Assembly: GCF_003672135.1 (NCBI RefSeq)
Contig: NC_039506.1
Location: 10,788,001-10,852,000, forward strand
Origin: Ooceraea biroi
Taxonomy: Eukaryota; Arthropoda; Insecta; Hymenoptera; Formicidae
Reading direction: 5' to 3'
Length of the DNA stretch: 64,000 bases
Part shown: piece by piece, positions 1-11,400 of the stretch
Layout of the letters: the number at the start of each line of letters is the position of its first letter
Position numbering within the stretch: the first letter of the stretch is position 1
Position numbers and translations under genes: made by a program
Notes under the pieces: generated by a model
Databases searched by the model: none
What the model was told of the DNA's origin: nothing
The model's input: the letters and a program-made list of their open reading frames with translations, nothing else

Positions 1-159
1 TACTACTATAGATATGTTCACGATCTTTTCCGAAAATTAGAAGCTGCTGCTAAATTTGATACAAAACACTTTCGACGTGATGTAGAAAGATTTCGGATAA
101 TTAATCACATTCGTTTTTGGAAGTTACTTTGTAATGTATATGTTTAAAAAAGGTGTATG

Positions 160-835
160 TATACTACAAAAGTTGTGATATCCATACAAACTTACCTTTT
201 TTAAAAAAAAGATATAAAAAGGGCGCCAAGTACACGCGATTCTTGGTTATGGATATTTACAAAAAATGATATCAGAAAGTTGCGCCAATACAAGAAAAGA
301 ATATTTTACTATAGTATATTATTGTATAATATATTCTACAAAAGTTGTGATATCAGAAAGTTGCGCCAATACAATATAAGAATATTTTACTATAGTATAT
401 TATTGTATAGTATAATATATAAATTTATATTATATACTATGTATAGTAAATAAAAATTAAATAAAAAACAGTTTCGATAAAAGATATATTTTAAAAATAT
501 AAGTATAAAAGTTTTTAAAGAACAAAAAACTTGGTGCTGCTGGATTTCAAAATGAAATAACAATGTCAATTCCTTACATCCGATAAAACGTAAATATTAA
601 TAATATAACTAACACAATTCTATAATTTTATTGCAAGATCATATTATATTATATGAGATACATAATAATATATATATATATACTATACCTTCGGTTTTTA
701 TAAATTTATATTATTAGTTAATCTAGCAGCGCCAAGTTTTTTGTTCTTTAAAAAATTTTATACTTATATTTTTAATATTCTTATATTGTATTGGCGCTAC
801 TTTCTGATATCACAACTTTTGTAGAATATACTATA
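160..835. repeat. AT-rich inverted and direct repeat cluster
   Basis: The motif CTACAAAAGTTGTGATATC occurs near 165 and 337 on the plus strand and again inverted near 812-830. A block of about 75 bp starting with ATATCAGAAAGTTGCGCC is present twice in tandem (about 268-345 and 346-420). The stretch 727-835 is the reverse complement of 330-545, except that the left arm carries about 130 bp of extra AT-rich sequence. This looks like a degenerate terminal-inverted-repeat element, but no clear target-site duplication is visible and the family is unknown. Confidence 0.5.
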
Positions 836-1283
836 TAGATTTTATATGTAATCCATATTAGTTGATTTAAATTATAAAAATATAATTCTGTTAATTTTAC
901 CACAATGATATTTTGTTTTATTCAGTCTTTTGTTTAAACGCATTTAAAAAAGAAGAGCATACGCCGATAATAATTACAATCACTAGCAATATGATCTCCT
1001 CCAAAGCATCGTTAAAGCATCATATTTCTCTCTTTATCTCTGCCTCTCATAACATGCACACATATTCACATACACACCTACACATGCATACCTACATTTC
1101 CTCTTTTCTCTACATAATGATAAAAAAATCTCACGTGGGAAAAATAAGAATAAAAATAATAACAAACATAATAACAAACTCCAAATCGATAGCGAGACAC
1201 GTTCCAATCTGCGAGTCGCAATTACGTCGCAGAATACGCGAGCGCTTCGCCTGAACAGAAAAAGAGAGAAAAAAAAGTACTAC

Positions 1284-1301
1284 CTGGACGAAGGGCTCCA
1301 T
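1284..1301 (-). CDS. candidate first coding exon (MEPFVQ) of a gene running off the left edge
   Basis: On the minus strand an ATG in good context (AACAATGG) opens six codons reading MEPFVQ. A strong splice donor follows directly (CCAG then GTAGTAC at 1283-1277), leaving phase 0. The sequence just upstream on this strand (1302-1650) is GC-rich and promoter-like for this AT-rich genome. No matching downstream exon is visible in 1-1283, so the rest of the gene would lie outside the window. With only six codons the call rests on start context, donor and CpG-rich surroundings. It could be a chance match. Confidence 0.35.
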
Positions 1302-1650
1302 TGTTCGACGTTTCGCTTGAACTTGTCAACTTTCGAGCTTCTGCTAGGATTCCTTGACGGACTCGCACTGCCGATCGCGCACAACGAACACCCACCTCGA
1401 CACCTTTGAAACAACGAGAAATGAATGAAACGCGAGCCTCACGCCCTGTCGAGAGCGAAGCGTCCTCCGTTTCGACCGTTGAATTTGAACACGAGCGCCA
1501 TACTGATCGACGGGAGGGGAGGCGGAGCAGGAAGAGGGAGAAGGAGAGCGAGGAGGAAGGGATAAGAGCGGGTGGAAAGTGACAATTCGCGACTCAACGA
1601 CTCTTCGCGGCGATGTCTCAAACGAACGCATGCGTGCAAATAACGCATGC
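1302..1650 (-). promoter_or_regulatory. GC-rich promoter-like / 5' UTR block
   Basis: This is a locally GC- and CpG-rich block between AT-rich flanks, with a purine-rich tract at 1510-1575. It lies immediately upstream of the candidate first exon at 1284-1301. Open frames on the minus strand here (1344-1667 and 1439-1648) are arginine/serine-rich and look like CpG-driven chance ORFs. The promoter role is inferred from composition and position only. Confidence 0.3.
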
Positions 1651-1659
1651 GTTTTGATC

Positions 1660-4600
1660 GAATACAAATAATTTAAACGCTTGAATCGAGAAATTTAAAT
1701 TCGTTCAAATGATTCTTTTTTAAAAATATAAGTTTGTTTATGCAATCGACGCACTTGCACGAGGCTTGTTCTCTACGATTGAACTAACTGCACTGGTGCG
1801 AGAAGTGTATGTACACTAAAGCGTTCGTCGTAGTAGATCGAGTGTAAATGCCGCTGTTTTCCTTACGGCAGTGCAGTGAAACTGAGTGCAACAGTTCATT
1901 GTACTGGCTGCACTAGAACCGGTATTCATAATCTGTTCTTACATCAGGCTCGTTAAATATTATTTAAGATTTCGTTAGCCAATCAGATTGGCTGTATTAG
2001 CATCTAAAAGGTATACTTCTCGTTATAAGAATCGACTATGAACGCCATCCTAGGTCCGCGGTGCAAGGACACTAAGCATTAAAATGCACGCTTGAACGAT
2101 AGTCCGAAAACAAGAAAAAAGTAAACGAGATAAATATCGAGATTCCACGTCTATCCTTCCTCGTAGCATTGAAGAAAATTGTGCAACGTTATATATTTCA
2201 CTTACACGCTTACACGTCGTGGCACACTTGTCATTTAAAACTCGACTATTTACCATCGAAAGAATGATAACCTTCAAGTATAAAATTGAAAAAAAAGCTT
2301 ATAAATGACGCGTTGTTTCTGCACCTCAGCGTCCTTTGTAGCACGCAATTGCACTCTTACACTCGTCAATTATTGCTTAAATTAAATTAATCCCAGTGCA
2401 GAGAACAGACTCGAAGTGAACGTACTCTCATGCATGGCAGAACAAAACCGAAAAAAACGGAACGAAACGTACGGTCAACGATATTATTTTCGAGAGGGAT
2501 GCACGCGTGTACGAAATGTATTTGTCAGGAAAATAGTATCAAACCTGAGAGTCCCGAGTCACCGAGGAAATTACGAGGGAGCTCCCACCTTGTCGACTCT
2601 CGTACCAAGAATGAGGAATGAGACGCAACGCACAACGAGACAATTGTCAACGACGCAGGACGCTGAGCGTGGCTGCAGGCGCAGTGGCGCAGCCACCGCT
2701 TCTTCCCCCGAGCCGAGGCGAAACGAAGACACGATTCGTCTCGAGTTTTTCAAAAGAGAAAGATAATAACTGACGTAACTAAAAGGGAATTTGCACCGAC
2801 GACGAACGGACAGTTTCAAAGAAGAGAGAAAACACGTTCGATTTTTTATTTTCTATCGCTGCGAGATGAGGTTACGCCACTGTTGCGACCCCCCCAGTTC
2901 CATCTTGCAGTTTGAAATCGCGACGTGCGATTGGTCCGCGAGAGATTCCCTGCTTCCTATCAGATGGTTCGTGCCAGATGGAGCGCTTTCTTCGCGCATG
3001 CGCGGCGATACAAGCGCTGATGCAGTGCCGTAGCATATCGGATGGTTGGCTCCTCATGCTATAGAAAATTGAGTGTTCTATGTTGCCAAAAGACTATTGG
3101 ATGTTGCAAAATTATCATACTTCTTATGTATTTATTTGTTCTTATAAATATATATTTTACATTCTTCAAATTAATTAAATTCCATAAATTTAAAAACAAT
3201 TTATATTTTATTTATTCACGAAGCCCTTTTTATGCTTCTAAGGCCCGCTTCTACCAATGCCATTTAACTTTAACCGTAGTTTAACTCACTCTTCGTCCTT
3301 TTCTAACTATCTGCCTTAGAAAGAGACGAAGAGTGAGTTAATCGACGATTAAATTAACTGGACTTTGGTCGAAGTGGTCCTAATGGATACTTCATTGATG
3401 TCGTATTTACTGCGCATGTGTGAAAAAGCCCATCTGGTAAGCCTGCTTCCTATTGTACGGAACGACTTTAAAAATTCAAATTGTTTATTAATGGCTCCGT
3501 TCAGCAGAGAAAGCTGCTTTGTAATTGTTGCAAAATAGCTTTTTCTGCTGAACGAGAATTTTTCTGAAAAAAACGTAACTCTGATTTGAAACTTTGTATA
3601 TATATTTGTCAATCTTTTCTCTCAAAAATTATTTATTAAGTCTCTATAACGCTTTGTTGTCAGCTCCAAAACTTTTGCGTTGAAAGGTGGAAGATGTAAT
3701 CAGCAAATTTTCTCTCTACCTTGGTGCGACACCATTTCCATTTGTTTTCTCGGTATTTATGATCGCACCCATAAATATAGCTTTCTCGGCCATTTTTCAG
3801 TTTATTGCACCAGTTGTGTCTACTTTGGCCTTTCTAATTCATTTTTGCAGTGCATATGTCGCTCTTACTTTTCTGTCCTTCGAGCTCAAGGACGAATTTT
3901 GTTCGTCTAAATTTAACTTCAGCTTTCACATTCCTCTTTCACGGATTACTTATATATATGACAGCTTTTAAAAGGTTCCCAATCAATAACAAGCTTCAAA
4001 ATAAAGTTCAGTTATAAATCTAACAGTATATACATCTAACAGTATAACAAACGGATTCGAACAATGAACAACCGGCTGGCCGACTGCCATTGTCGAGCGT
4101 TATTGCTACCTGTGTGTCGCTCAGGTCAAATTCGTATAATTCAATCAATTTTTTCGGAATATTTCAATGCGACAACGTTCAAAACAGTTTTACGATTTTA
4201 TTTTTTAAGACAATGCAAATAAAAAAAAATCGTTTTTATGAAGCTTACAAGATAAAATGCCCTCTTAATAAACATTATAGAGCATGTACTAGTGATATCA
4301 ACAATTATTTTCTTGCATTTTATCTACTAATGATAAAAATATCACTTAACTTGAAAATGAGTTCCAGTGTGTATAAAAAATTATGCACGCGGCGAAACGC
4401 AGGAAACGTGTTAAGAATTCACATAGAATAAAAACTTATTTCTTTTTATCTTTCTTTTTCTTGTTGCAATCTTTTTAATTAAACTTGCTCTTAATATAAG
4501 AAGAGCAGGAGGAATATAAATATATAGCATGACACAAAAAAAAGTACAAGGAAGTATTTATATAAAACAGAAAATAATTACTGAAAATATGTATTTGTTT

Positions 4601-5078
4601 AAAATTAATAAATATTGATTTACTTTATTAATTAAACGAATTAAAGGATAAAAATAATTCCAATGTGAAATGATTGTCTAATTGTCTAATATAACTAATA
4701 ATAATATATCAGATATTACAATATCAAAACTATGATTTATTAATATCATATACAAAATTTATGGTTATCGGTTGCGCGATGATTTATCAATTATAATCAT
4801 CAAATCTAAATAAATTATGTATAAAAATTATATCGATTACAAAACGAAACACGACAATCACACTCACGGCGTCACAATAAATGCATGGAACGTTAATATT
4901 TCAAATGAAAGTTTTCATATAAATCTAAGTATATTTTGCAGTCTCTCTTTCGTCAAATCGGACTTCTCAAAATATACTCTTTCAAGAGAGAGGCTGAGAA
5001 CACTATTATTATATCTATTCAACCTATTATACCTTCAACGAAACAATTATACCTTTACAGTCCATTATATCTTACCCA
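1660..5078. other. intergenic stretch without a recognisable gene
   Basis: No supportable coding exon was found. A GC-richer patch at 2570-3030 may be another promoter or untranslated exon, but nothing decides it. Two short hairpins are visible: TTAACTCACTCTTCGTC at 3281-3297 pairs with 3325-3341, and GTTCAGCAGAGAAAGCT at 3499-3515 pairs imperfectly with 3537-3553. The latter resemble remains of miniature transposons. The remainder (3640-5070) is AT-rich and featureless to the eye. Confidence 0.5.
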
Positions 5079-5082
5079 TTAA

Positions 5083-5216
5083 GGGGGTGCTGGAGTGACT
5101 AGTGAAACAGTGTTGCCATTTGCACAAAAATTAGTTTAAATGCTTTTTACAAAAATTTGGCAATTTATACGCAGAAAATTTCGACCATCCGTTCACTAGT
5201 TCACTCCAGGATCACC
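5083..5216. mobile_element. piggyBac-like MITE, TTAA-flanked (134 bp)
   Basis: The element is bounded by TTAA at 5079-5082 and again at 5217-5220, the duplicated target typical of piggyBac-type elements. Its ends are imperfect inverted repeats: GGTGCTGGAGTGACTAGTGA on the left and, inverted on the right, GGTGATCCTGGAGTGAACTA. The same terminal sequence recurs at 11019, on both sides of the TTAA at 19055-19058, and at 56377, so this is a family in this genome. It has no coding capacity. Confidence 0.7.
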
Positions 5217-5311
5217 TTAACACACTGAGTATGATACAATTCTCCGATTCATTGGCCAACGGATGGTCATCCTTTCCCGGGAATATTTATCTCATATTTT
5301 GTGGTAATGCG

Positions 5312-7203
5312 TCATACATGAGATGATTCATCGCCAGTATCAGCTGCCATGGCTTCCCGATTTTCGTACGCCCAAAAGCCGTGGAACTCGATTAAAATAC
5401 TGACCATTGTGTCACCTTGTCCACTGTCAAAATATTAATTTAATTTAGCTAATGATAAATTTACTTTTCTATCATCACTATGCATAGTTGTTAAACCTTC
5501 CTACCAGGATAGTAAATCCTGCAGCGTAATTTTACACGGATCCGCCGGCTTCACCATATCAAATATTTCGTCTTTAACGTCCTCGAAACTAACCGGTTCC
5601 TGGCCGTGCATCGTCATCTGCTCCTGTATAGCCTGCGAAACAACATTTTTTGATTGGCAACTATCAGAAAATTTTGAAATCTTAAAAAACAAAATTTTTT
5701 AAATCTTAAGAAGGGAAATATCAAGTACCCTGAAGAAATAATTGAGACAAAAAGTATCCAAGTAACCGCGATTATTGATGTCGAGAATGCGGAAGAGATA
5801 ATGAAGGCTCTGAGGCTCGTGTCGATTTTCCAACGCCAAAACGAAATCTAAATACGTCTTGTAGTCCATTTCCCCCTCGTACGTCAAGCATTCTTGAAAC
5901 ACCCGTTCAAGAAAGACGCCAGTCAGGGTACCAGTGCCGTATCTTTATCAGTAAAATAACGATATGATTAGTTTAATTGTAATATTGTTAATAAAATTAT
6001 ACACGATAATAAAATACTCTTTATATTACCCAGCGAGCTCCTCTTTGTTTAGCATTCCGTTGTGATCTCTGTCGAGATTAAGGTACTGCCCATACACCTT
6101 AAGCGCCGAAGGTGCGGAGAACCAGTTCGCTTCTTGCAAGTCCTTTGGCAAGTCTTCGTCTCTCAGCTCCAAGAGATCATCGAGAAAGCTACACGCGAGG
6201 ATATCCTGGATACGCACCCGTCCCGTCCGAAGGGGATCCAGGAAAAACAAAAACTTTCTGACCGCCGTGCACACGTAAAACGAATGGAACGATTTCTCGA
6301 GACCTTCCAGCTGCGGCAACGTCGGTATTAATTCCAAGATGTAGTTTTCTAGATCCTGCAAATATATTTATAGAAAAACAGTGAAATAAAAAAATAATGA
6401 TAAATAAATAATAAATAATAAAATAATAAAAGCAGAATATCTGCCTTTAGATATATCTGTAGACACCGATGCATACCGATTCCCTCAAATATCCCTGTCC
6501 CGTAACGTCATACAACGAAAGACCAATCCTCGTCTGGTGCAGCCAAACTTTCCTCATAACGTAATTGAACAACGCCATGATACTGATTCTGCCATGCGGA
6601 TCACCTTGCTGCAGTTTGGCGAAGACAACTGCGGTGAAATACGGGCTGCATTTTGTCCCTGCTAGCTTGCCCACTTTCTTAAAGTCCTCATAATTGATCA
6701 ACTGTTCGTCCCCCGACAAGGGTGGACTGTGATGTTTGTCTAACAGCACCCACAGTGCTTTCAGTTCGTTGTTATCCAGCAGTTGTCGAGAACGTCTTTG
6801 CAGGAACAAGGCACGAGTCTCCTCGCGTAATTTTTGTGGCAAGATCTCATCCTCCTTTGGCAGCTGAAACGTAACGTTACAGTTTATGAGTAAATCCACT
6901 AGTTTCTTAACATTCTATGAAAGTGCACAAAATATAATACCTTGAAGTAGAATTTTGGTATGACTTTATAAGTGGAGTCGTCGTTTTTAGCTTTTATGCC
7001 CTTCCATTGTTGATATATCTTTTGAAAGTATTCATCTTCACTCTTCTCACTCTCCTCAGGATTGTTCTCCACTACAATAATACATTAAGTACATATTTAT
7101 TCCATTTAGACTAGAAATAAACATAAAAATAATACTTTTATTGAAGAGCTTGTATACATTTCTTTGTTGAAATGCTGTTCTGCAGTAACACTTTCAAGTC
7201 CAT
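5312..7203 (-). CDS. PPP2R3C: PP2A regulatory subunit B'' gamma (PPP2R3C / G5PR-like)
   Basis: This encodes an EF-hand-type regulatory B'' subunit that directs protein phosphatase 2A. The vertebrate homologue is linked to centrosome/nuclear roles and to control of the phosphatase in lymphocytes. Seven exons agree in phase: 7158-7203, 6941-7071, 6477-6863, 6030-6355, 5729-5942, 5505-5632 and 5312-5423. They give 447 residues, against about 453 in human. Family-specific stretches are plain: RKVWLHQTRIGLSLYDV, NYILELIPTLPQLEGLEKSF, ILACSFLDDLLELRDE and the EF-hand loop LNLDRDHNGMLNKEELA. The C-terminus continues FHGFWAYENREAMA and ends at TGA 5312-5314. The start at 7203 gives MDLKVLLQNS, matching the short N-terminus of the family. 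The donor of exon 1 (T then GTATAC) is the weakest junction. The gene is transcribed divergently from EDEM2 with 567 bp between starts. Confidence 0.93.
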
Positions 7204-7770
7204 GTTGCGTACAAAATATTTGCTACGTATTCGAGTAAATATTATATTTATAGAGGGATAGAAATAATTTAATATCCCATAAAATTCGAGTAAAATATTC
7301 AAACATGTACAATCACACTCTTATGATGACAATCCTACTATTACTATTATATTAAATTCCAGTGTTCATTTAATATTGGTTATGTTCAACTGCGATTAAT
7401 TACAAATAACAAAATTCATTTTAAACGTTACGCGTAGCACCCGATAATCACATAATTGTCTTTCTTCCGTTGCTGCGGTCGAAACAAGCCGGGTATGATC
7501 CGAAAATTAGATTTACATCACGCGCGCGCGCGCGCGCGTGTATCTCGACACCGGGTACGTACGTAGCGAAGCACGATTGACGATAGAGGTTAGGTGACTC
7601 GCGTCTCGCGCGTGTCGCTCACGGTGGACATCCAGATTGTTTTGAATACGTGGCCGTTCCAGAATTGGTAATGAGCCACGCGTCGTTAAGACCGCTGCAG
7701 GTTCGCGTAACGTTGACGAGAAGATGATAATAACGGACGGAGAACTGCACGGAGTAACGGTGAAACGAAA
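7204..7770. promoter_or_regulatory. shared head-to-head promoter region of PPP2R3C and EDEM2
   Basis: This spacer separates two divergent start codons. It changes from AT-rich on the PPP2R3C side to CpG-rich on the EDEM2 side. An uninterrupted (CG)9 tract lies at 7521-7538, an alternating purine-pyrimidine sequence able to adopt Z-DNA. No TATA box is obvious. Dual promoter use is inferred from layout. Confidence 0.55.
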
Positions 7771-9879
7771 ATGATTTTGCTCAGATCGAGCTCGATCCTG
7801 GGCTTTCTGATCCTCGCGAGCGGGCTTCGGGAGTACGGCAAGAAGGAGCTGATCGTCCTGCGAGAGGAGGTACGGTCCATGTTCGACTACGCGTATTCCG
7901 GCTACCTGACCCACGCGTATCCGTACGACGAGCTGCGCTCGCTGAGCTGCGACGGGTTCGACACGTGGGGCAGCTTCTCCCTGACGCTGATCGACGCCCT
8001 GGACACGCTCGCGGTGATGGGCAACTTCACCGAGTTCCGTCGCGTCGCCGAGATCATCGGCGCGCGGGTCAGCTTCGAGGCGAACATCAACGTGTCCGTC
8101 TTCGAGACGAACATCCGGGTGGTAGGCGGCCTGTTGAGTGCACATCTGCTGTCACGCAGGGCCGGCGTCAAGCTGGAACCTGGCTGGCCCTGCAACGGCC
8201 CGTTGCTGCGTCTTGCCGAGGATATGGCCAAGCGACTGATCGCGGCGTTCGACACACCAACGGGAATGCCGTATGGCACGGTGAATCTGAAGTACGGTGT
8301 GCCGGAGGGCGAAACTAGCATCACCTGTACTGCCGGTATCGGCACTTTCCTACTGGAATTTGGCACTCTGTCCAGACTGACTGGTGATCCACTGTACGAA
8401 GAGGTGGCCATGAACGCGGTAAAGGCACTGCACTACTACAGATCCAACATTGGCCTGGTTGGCAATCACATAGATGTTCTCACTGGCCACTGGACGGCGC
8501 AGGACTCCGGCATAGGCGCCGGAGTGGACTCGTACTTCGAGTACCTGGCGAAGGGCACGCTGCTGTTCCAGGATCCGTTGTTGGCCTCGATATTCCAGGA
8601 GCACAGACGCGCTATAGAGAAATACATTCGCCGGGAGGACTGGCACCTGTGGGTCTCCATGACCAAGGGTCAGGTGACCCTGCCAGTCTTTCAGTCCCTG
8701 GACGCGTACTGGCCCGGCGTGTTGAGCCTCTTTGGCGAGATCGAGGACGCGATGAAGTCGCTGCACAATTACCACCGCGTCTGGAAGCAGTTTGGGTTCA
8801 CTCCCGAGTTCTACAATATACCGCAAGCTGAAGCGGGCACCAACAGGGAGAGCTACCCGCTGCGACCCGAGCTCATCGAATCTGTCATGTATCTTTACAG
8901 GGCGACTCGGGATCCTTACTTAATCCAGGTGGGCGTGGACATTCTGAGGAGCCTGCAGCACAGCGCCAAGACGGCGTGTGGCTACGCAACCATCAACGAC
9001 GTGCGGGATCACCGAAAGGCGGACCGGATGGAGTCTTTCTTCCTCGCGGAGACCACCAAGTACCTGTACCTGCTATTCGACACCGACAACTTCATCCACA
9101 ACACCGGCGGCGAAGGCGAGATAATCGACACTCAGTGGGGCCAGTGCGTGGTGGACGCCGGTGGTTACGTCTTCAACACCGAAGCCCACCCAATCGACCC
9201 CGGTGCCTTGTACTGCTGCCGACCGGCGCGTGACATCTTCCCGGACAAGCGGCCGGCGCTCAAGAGGTTTCTACCGACACAAAATACACCGGAGGACGCT
9301 GCCTCATCGTCGGATGACTCCCCTTACGAGAAGAGAAATGCAGGCGATGAGGGGCATCCGGACGCGATGCTGCCGATCGCGATAGCAAAGCTGTCCGAGA
9401 TCAGGCGTCGCATTGCGAGCAAGAGGAAAGACGTTCTTCACCAAAAGAGCACCACGTCGCAGAGCGAGGCTGTCTCAACGGATCCTCTTGAGGAAAAGGA
9501 TACCTCTGAGACCCAGGAAACGGAGAAATCCAATCATAGTGCGGCCGAGAGCGCACGACTGCCCTCCGCGCAAGTCCTCGCGCCCTCGTCGACGATCTAC
9601 AAGGCCGACGACAGCGAAACCGCTGACGGCTTCGAGACCCCGATCTTGTCCTCGGGCAGGCAATATTCGGTTCCTGATGTCGCGGAGCAAAGGGGTATGC
9701 GCAACACGACTCCCAGCTCCGCGAGGAGCACGAGATTCGAGCCACAGACGCTGCTGGAGAACATCAGACGCGGCAATCTGTATCCGACTAACGTCACAGC
9801 GAGGCGGAATTATCACATGTTATCCTGTCAGGCTCAACCGTTCCTGCAACGAATATCGATTGTAGGAGAATTTTTCTAA
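7771..9879 (+). CDS. EDEM2: ER degradation-enhancing alpha-mannosidase-like protein 2 (EDEM2)
   Basis: This is a GH47-family protein of ER-associated degradation that acts on N-glycans of misfolded glycoproteins in the ER lumen. The single open frame codes 702 residues. A hydrophobic N-terminal signal (MILLRSSSILGFLILASG) precedes the GH47 domain at about residues 25-490. Family hallmarks are YPLRPELIESVMYLYRAT, DRMESFFLAETTKYLYLLFD and FNTEAHPIDP; the threonine in the last is the usual calcium ligand. Residues about 505-650 form an acidic, Ser/Thr-rich low-complexity insert, after which conserved sequence returns (LLENIRRGNLYPTNV, HMLSCQAQPF) up to the stop. The protein is about 120 residues longer than the 578-residue human EDEM2, because of this insert. 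There is no intron, unlike the other recognised genes of the window. YPLRPELIES and the tail motif favour EDEM2 over EDEM1 and EDEM3. Confidence 0.93.
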   Translation: MILLRSSSILGFLILASGLREYGKKELIVLREEVRSMFDYAYSGYLTHAYPYDELRSLSCDGFDTWGSFSLTLIDALDTLAVMGNFTEFRRVAEIIGARVSFEANINVSVFETNIRVVGGLLSAHLLSRRAGVKLEPGWPCNGPLLRLAEDMAKRLIAAFDTPTGMPYGTVNLKYGVPEGETSITCTAGIGTFLLEFGTLSRLTGDPLYEEVAMNAVKALHYYRSNIGLVGNHIDVLTGHWTAQDSGIGAGVDSYFEYLAKGTLLFQDPLLASIFQEHRRAIEKYIRREDWHLWVSMTKGQVTLPVFQSLDAYWPGVLSLFGEIEDAMKSLHNYHRVWKQFGFTPEFYNIPQAEAGTNRESYPLRPELIESVMYLYRATRDPYLIQVGVDILRSLQHSAKTACGYATINDVRDHRKADRMESFFLAETTKYLYLLFDTDNFIHNTGGEGEIIDTQWGQCVVDAGGYVFNTEAHPIDPGALYCCRPARDIFPDKRPALKRFLPTQNTPEDAASSSDDSPYEKRNAGDEGHPDAMLPIAIAKLSEIRRRIASKRKDVLHQKSTTSQSEAVSTDPLEEKDTSETQETEKSNHSAAESARLPSAQVLAPSSTIYKADDSETADGFETPILSSGRQYSVPDVAEQRGMRNTTPSSARSTRFEPQTLLENIRRGNLYPTNVTARRNYHMLSCQAQPFLQRISIVGEFF

Positions 9880-10342
9880 ACAACCCGCAAGCAGCCCAAT
9901 CATGTACGCGGATTGAGGAAGGAAGGGGAAGGAAAGAACGCAGCTCTGCTACAGCGATTCTCCCAAAGTGTTTTTGATTCGCGAGCGAATCCCCTTGTTA
10001 CGTGAACGAGATCTCACGTCTCGCTTACGTTGTACTTTAAGATGTATTCCTGTGATATAATTGTTGTTACATAGTTTATAATATTATAAATATAAGAATA
10101 TGAGATGCAAATGCGTGTGTGTGTGTGTGTGTGTGTGTGTGAAGCTGTTTGTTACTTCAATTTATCCTATTTTGTCGTTGAATTATTGAAAAATCGTATC
10201 TCAAAGCAGCTGGTTTCTTTGTGGAGAAATGTTTCAATCGGATAATATGAAATTAAGCAATTAAAAAAATACATGTCTATATTCTGAATTGTTTTAATAT
10301 ATTTAAAATTTATTAAAATCGAGTCAGATACTTTGTTTACAA
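9880..10342. other. EDEM2 3' flank with (GT)n microsatellite
   Basis: This is the AT-rich 3' flank of EDEM2. A (GT)13 dinucleotide tract lies at 10115-10140. No canonical AATAAA was found close to the stop. The sequence around 10075-10095 (ATAATATTATAAATATAAG) offers only variant poly(A) signals. Confidence 0.5.
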
Positions 10343-10713
10343 GAAGACGGTCACGTGACAACGTCATCGATTTGGCTGAAACTGTACGTACGTGTAGTGC
10401 TTGATAAGAAACTTTTATGGAACAAGCCATTCGATGCGCCTCTCGAGCGTTTTCAAGAAAAAGCGATTTGAAGTTTAGTATCTTCTAGTACCTGTGCAGC
10501 GCATCAATTTTTCAGTTGAATGCGTGGCGTGGTAGACAGCGCGCCAGCTTTGTAATCGCGAGATTGCTGGTTCGAGTCTTGCTGTCGGGCTCTTTTTTAA
10601 AATGTTTTTCTTATCGTTAATGTTTTTTTTGCTATTATTAATGTTTCTTTGTATATACAATATTTATGCTGATCAAATTGCAATATTTAGTACGTGATTT
10701 TCTGCAGCTCGGG
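10343..10713 (+). mobile_element. tRNA-derived SINE-like repeat, copy 1
   Basis: About 370 bp are repeated in inverted orientation at 19907-20408. Inside, 10521-10590 is tRNA-like. It has a box A-like TGGCGTGGTAGA, a box B-like GGTTCGAGTCT and a T-run after GGGCTC that could end RNA polymerase III transcription. About 175 bp of non-tRNA sequence precede the tRNA-like part and about 120 bp follow. The cloverleaf pairs poorly, so this is not a working tRNA gene. No clear target duplication was found. Confidence 0.55.
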
Positions 10714-11018
10714 AGAATAGTATTTTTATATCGGATAGTAAATTGACAGGATAATAATAATTCAACATAAGTTTGTCTCGTCAAACTTGATTCTAGAAAG
10801 TTCGAGCTGTTGTGTGATCGAGAAGTATCGCTGACAAATATTTTCAATTTACGCTGTTTGTCACGCAAAGAGGAGACAAACATCAACCGCAGCTTGTTAG
10901 GTACGCGTTCGTTTTCTTCTCTTCTTTCAAAGGGAGTGAGAGAAAGAGAGATTTATTGTAACGGTCGGCACGTATATCCTTTGTTAACCCTTAAGCGGGG
11001 TCTACAATAAGAATTTAA

Positions 11019-11400
11019 GGGGATCCTGGAGTTGCTAGTAATACCGAAATCTAGTGACTTCTTTTGTAAACGCTTTACTCTTTATTGGTTTTACAGAATG
11101 GAAAATCCTTCTCCACGATAAAAATACATACTGAAATACATTCAAAAGTGCTTGATTTTATATAAAAAATAAAGAAAAATTTTTAACTTACAGTTTTCTT
11201 ACAGGCTTTGACCTAACCTCGTAAAATGATTTCCTTAATATAAAAGTTTGACAGCTTGTACGCACAAAAGTGAGGCACTTTTGAATGAAGACAGAATGAA
11301 CGAATATGAGGCGGCTTTTAGAAATGAATTTAGAAGCGTAAGAGAAAAGAAAAGCGTTTTTGAAAATTTGGTACATACATCTGGGTTAGAAATCATGGCC
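11019..11400 (+). mobile_element. piggyBac-like element fragment
   Basis: TTAA at 11015-11018 is followed by GGGGATCCTGGAGTTGCTAG, the terminal sequence of the TTAA family seen at 5083, 19059 and 56377. Internal sequence around 11298-11360 (ATGAATTTAGAAGCGTAAGAG) matches the interior of the 56377-57082 element (about 56525-56575). That links the two as relatives beyond their tips. The right end could not be placed, so the end coordinate is approximate. Confidence 0.45.

Noticed and set aside
2416..2766. 116-codon plus-strand frame
   Set aside because: Charged, low-information text with competing frames on both strands and no splice or family support.
7513..8145. 210-codon minus-strand frame over the EDEM2 start
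   Set aside because: It is the antisense shadow of GC-rich EDEM2 coding sequence and the CG tract, with no protein motif.
10521..10590. possible tRNA gene
   Set aside because: Box A/B-like motifs are present but the cloverleaf stems pair poorly and the block is part of a larger dispersed repeat, so it is called tRNA-derived.
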